A stretch of DNA of 40,546 nt from CAZUGO01 sp964619935 (GTDB lineage: Bacteria; Planctomycetota; Phycisphaerae; UBA1845; CAIVHJ01): assembly GCA_964619935.1 (NCBI GenBank), contig CAZUGO010000004.1, positions 1 to 40,546 on the forward strand, in the 5' to 3' direction. Positions 39,835 to 40,546 of this stretch are shown here, piece after piece; within the stretch, counting starts at the first letter, position 1; every line of letters starts with the position of its first letter. The notes beneath the pieces are model-generated. The model did no database searches. It was not told where the DNA came from and saw only the letters and a list, made by a program, of their open reading frames with translations. The translations under genes and the position numbers were made by a program.

Positions 39835-40546
39835 CTACTGGGTGCAATCCACGGTCCCTTTCTCGTCCCAACCCGCGGCCTCGGCGATCGGCTTGACCGC
39901 CGTGATGAAGGCCTTGGCGTCGGCGTTGTCCTTGATGAACGCCGGGTCGGTGTTGCTGCAGTTTTTGTCGAACTCCACGTAGGTGCACTCCGCCGTGAGG
40001 TAAACGGGCGCGCGGGTGCCGCAGGTGATGGTGATCTTCTCGGGGTTCGGGTTCGGGGTCTGGCGCAGGAAGTAAACCCGCTGCAGGCCGGGCAGCACCT
40101 CGACGACCAGGGTGGTCCCCTCGGCGCCGGCTTGAATCCACTGGGTGCGAGCCATCGGCCAGCGGCCCCAGGCGAAGGCGTAGCCGCCGTAGATGAAGAG
40201 CGGGTTGACCACCTTGGCGCTGACCTTCCGGGTGGGTGTGCCTGGGTGCGGTCCAAAGGCCACGTCGTATTCTCCACCGGTGGGGTTGCTCAGGTGGATC
40301 TTCACCGGTTGGGCGGTGTGCAGGGTGTGTCCCGGCGACAGTTCTCGGGTCAGCTTCTGGCCGGCCACCGAGGTGCCGTCCAAATCAGCAAAGCCATATT
40401 GCCCTCCGTGAACGCGGGTCACGACGCCGGCCACTTCAGCAGTGGTACCGGTGCGTAGCAGACCGTTCCGGCGCCCGTCGCGCGAGTTCCCATCATGTTC
40501 AGCAGGGGTACCGGTGCGTAGCAGACCGTTCCGGCGCCCGGAGCGC
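39835..40546 (-). CDS. C-terminal part of an uncharacterised protein, 5' end beyond the window
   Basis: From the stop at 39835 the minus-strand frame stays open to the window edge (about 237 codons seen). The most 3' conventional start, GTG 40434, has no Shine-Dalgarno and no signal peptide, so the gene probably begins beyond the window. The visible part contains GTSVAGQKLTRELSPG, VKIHLSNPTGGEYDV, GGYAFAWGRWP and a C-terminal region with three cysteines (ITCGTRAP, AECTYVE, KNCSNTDPAF) ending in TVDCTQ. I do not recognise the family. The extreme N-terminal visible part holds a 21-residue duplicated unit (GRRNGLLRTGT.AE). Alternatively that repeat is non-coding and the protein starts at 40434. 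Confidence 0.55.
   Translation of the reverse strand, partial: RSGRRNGLLRTGTPAEHDGNSRDGRRNGLLRTGTTAEVAGVVTRVHGGQYGFADLDGTSVAGQKLTRELSPGHTLHTAQPVKIHLSNPTGGEYDVAFGPHPGTPTRKVSAKVVNPLFIYGGYAFAWGRWPMARTQWIQAGAEGTTLVVEVLPGLQRVYFLRQTPNPNPEKITITCGTRAPVYLTAECTYVEFDKNCSNTDPAFIKDNADAKAFITAVKPIAEAAGWDEKGTVDCTQ
40444..40477. repeat. Direct repeat unit 1 (34 bp, 63-bp period)
   Basis: The 34 bp here recur exactly at 40507-40540. The shared sequence begins GGTACCGGTGCGTAGCAGAC. The 63-bp period equals 21 codons and keeps the minus-strand frame. Confidence 0.9.
40507..40540. repeat. Direct repeat unit 2 (34 bp)
   Basis: Second copy of the 34-bp unit at 40444. Similarity extends leftward through TTCAGCAG with one mismatch. 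Confidence 0.9.

Overview
The window looks like a high-GC chromosome segment of a flagellated planctomycete, most likely a member of Phycisphaerae. This is an inference from family content: a secreted subtilase ending in a dockerin of the type common in that class, many small secreted or lipid-anchored proteins, weak Shine-Dalgarno use, and several protein types (zinc-ribbon kinase, very large FliD, small proteins ending in DLF) typical of planctomycete genomes. There are no rRNA genes, CRISPR arrays or intact insertion sequences.

Layout. Positions 1-950 are a degraded patch: a REP-associated (RAYT) transposase relic, a short secreted-type ORF, an 18-bp perfect palindrome, and the first ~74 codons of a type III DNA methyltransferase broken by a nonsense codon. 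Positions 1052-4865 hold a YwaF-like membrane protein, purU, ada and a cysteine-rich orphan. Positions 5029-10249 hold a dockerin-bearing subtilase, a GNAT acetyltransferase, a cysteine-rich duplicated secreted protein with a clear terminator, and a DUF2007/zinc-ribbon protein. An elongator tRNA-Met with a well-formed promoter follows. Positions 10528-13338 carry a protein kinase with four C-terminal zinc ribbons, a PPP-type phosphatase and a TlpA-like thioredoxin. Positions 13543-19660 hold a secreted SppA peptidase, a repeat lipoprotein, a secreted YyaL/DUF255 protein with an overlapping partner, and rplU without rpmA beside it. A PTS EIIA-like gene and a GH113-like glycosidase follow.

Positions 21634-27613 form a flagellar filament cluster: an ORF resembling only the flagellin C-terminus, a full flagellin, a 1066-residue FliD cap protein and the export chaperone FliS. 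After a secreted PDZ protein come two tandem ~58-residue lipoprotein-like peptides that are paralogues and share a C-terminal EFL.DN....DLF motif, closed by a 13-bp-stem hairpin. The rest holds a DegT aminotransferase, tRNA-Ser(UGA), an uncharacterised gene paired with fumarylacetoacetase, a DUF4190-like membrane protein, a Cys-rich repeat protein, a YbjQ-YbjQ-PrsW-like operon, an HtrA protease, a beta-CASP ribonuclease-like hydrolase, a TPR protein and a partial secreted-type protein containing a 21-codon direct repeat at the right edge.

Most attractive for follow-up: the zinc-ribbon kinase plus PPP phosphatase module, the tandem DLF micro-lipoproteins, the flagellin-C-terminus-only ORF next to the real flagellin, the zinc-ribbon PrsW-like protein with an altered active-site motif behind two YbjQ genes, and several genes that appear to be transcribed without a leader.
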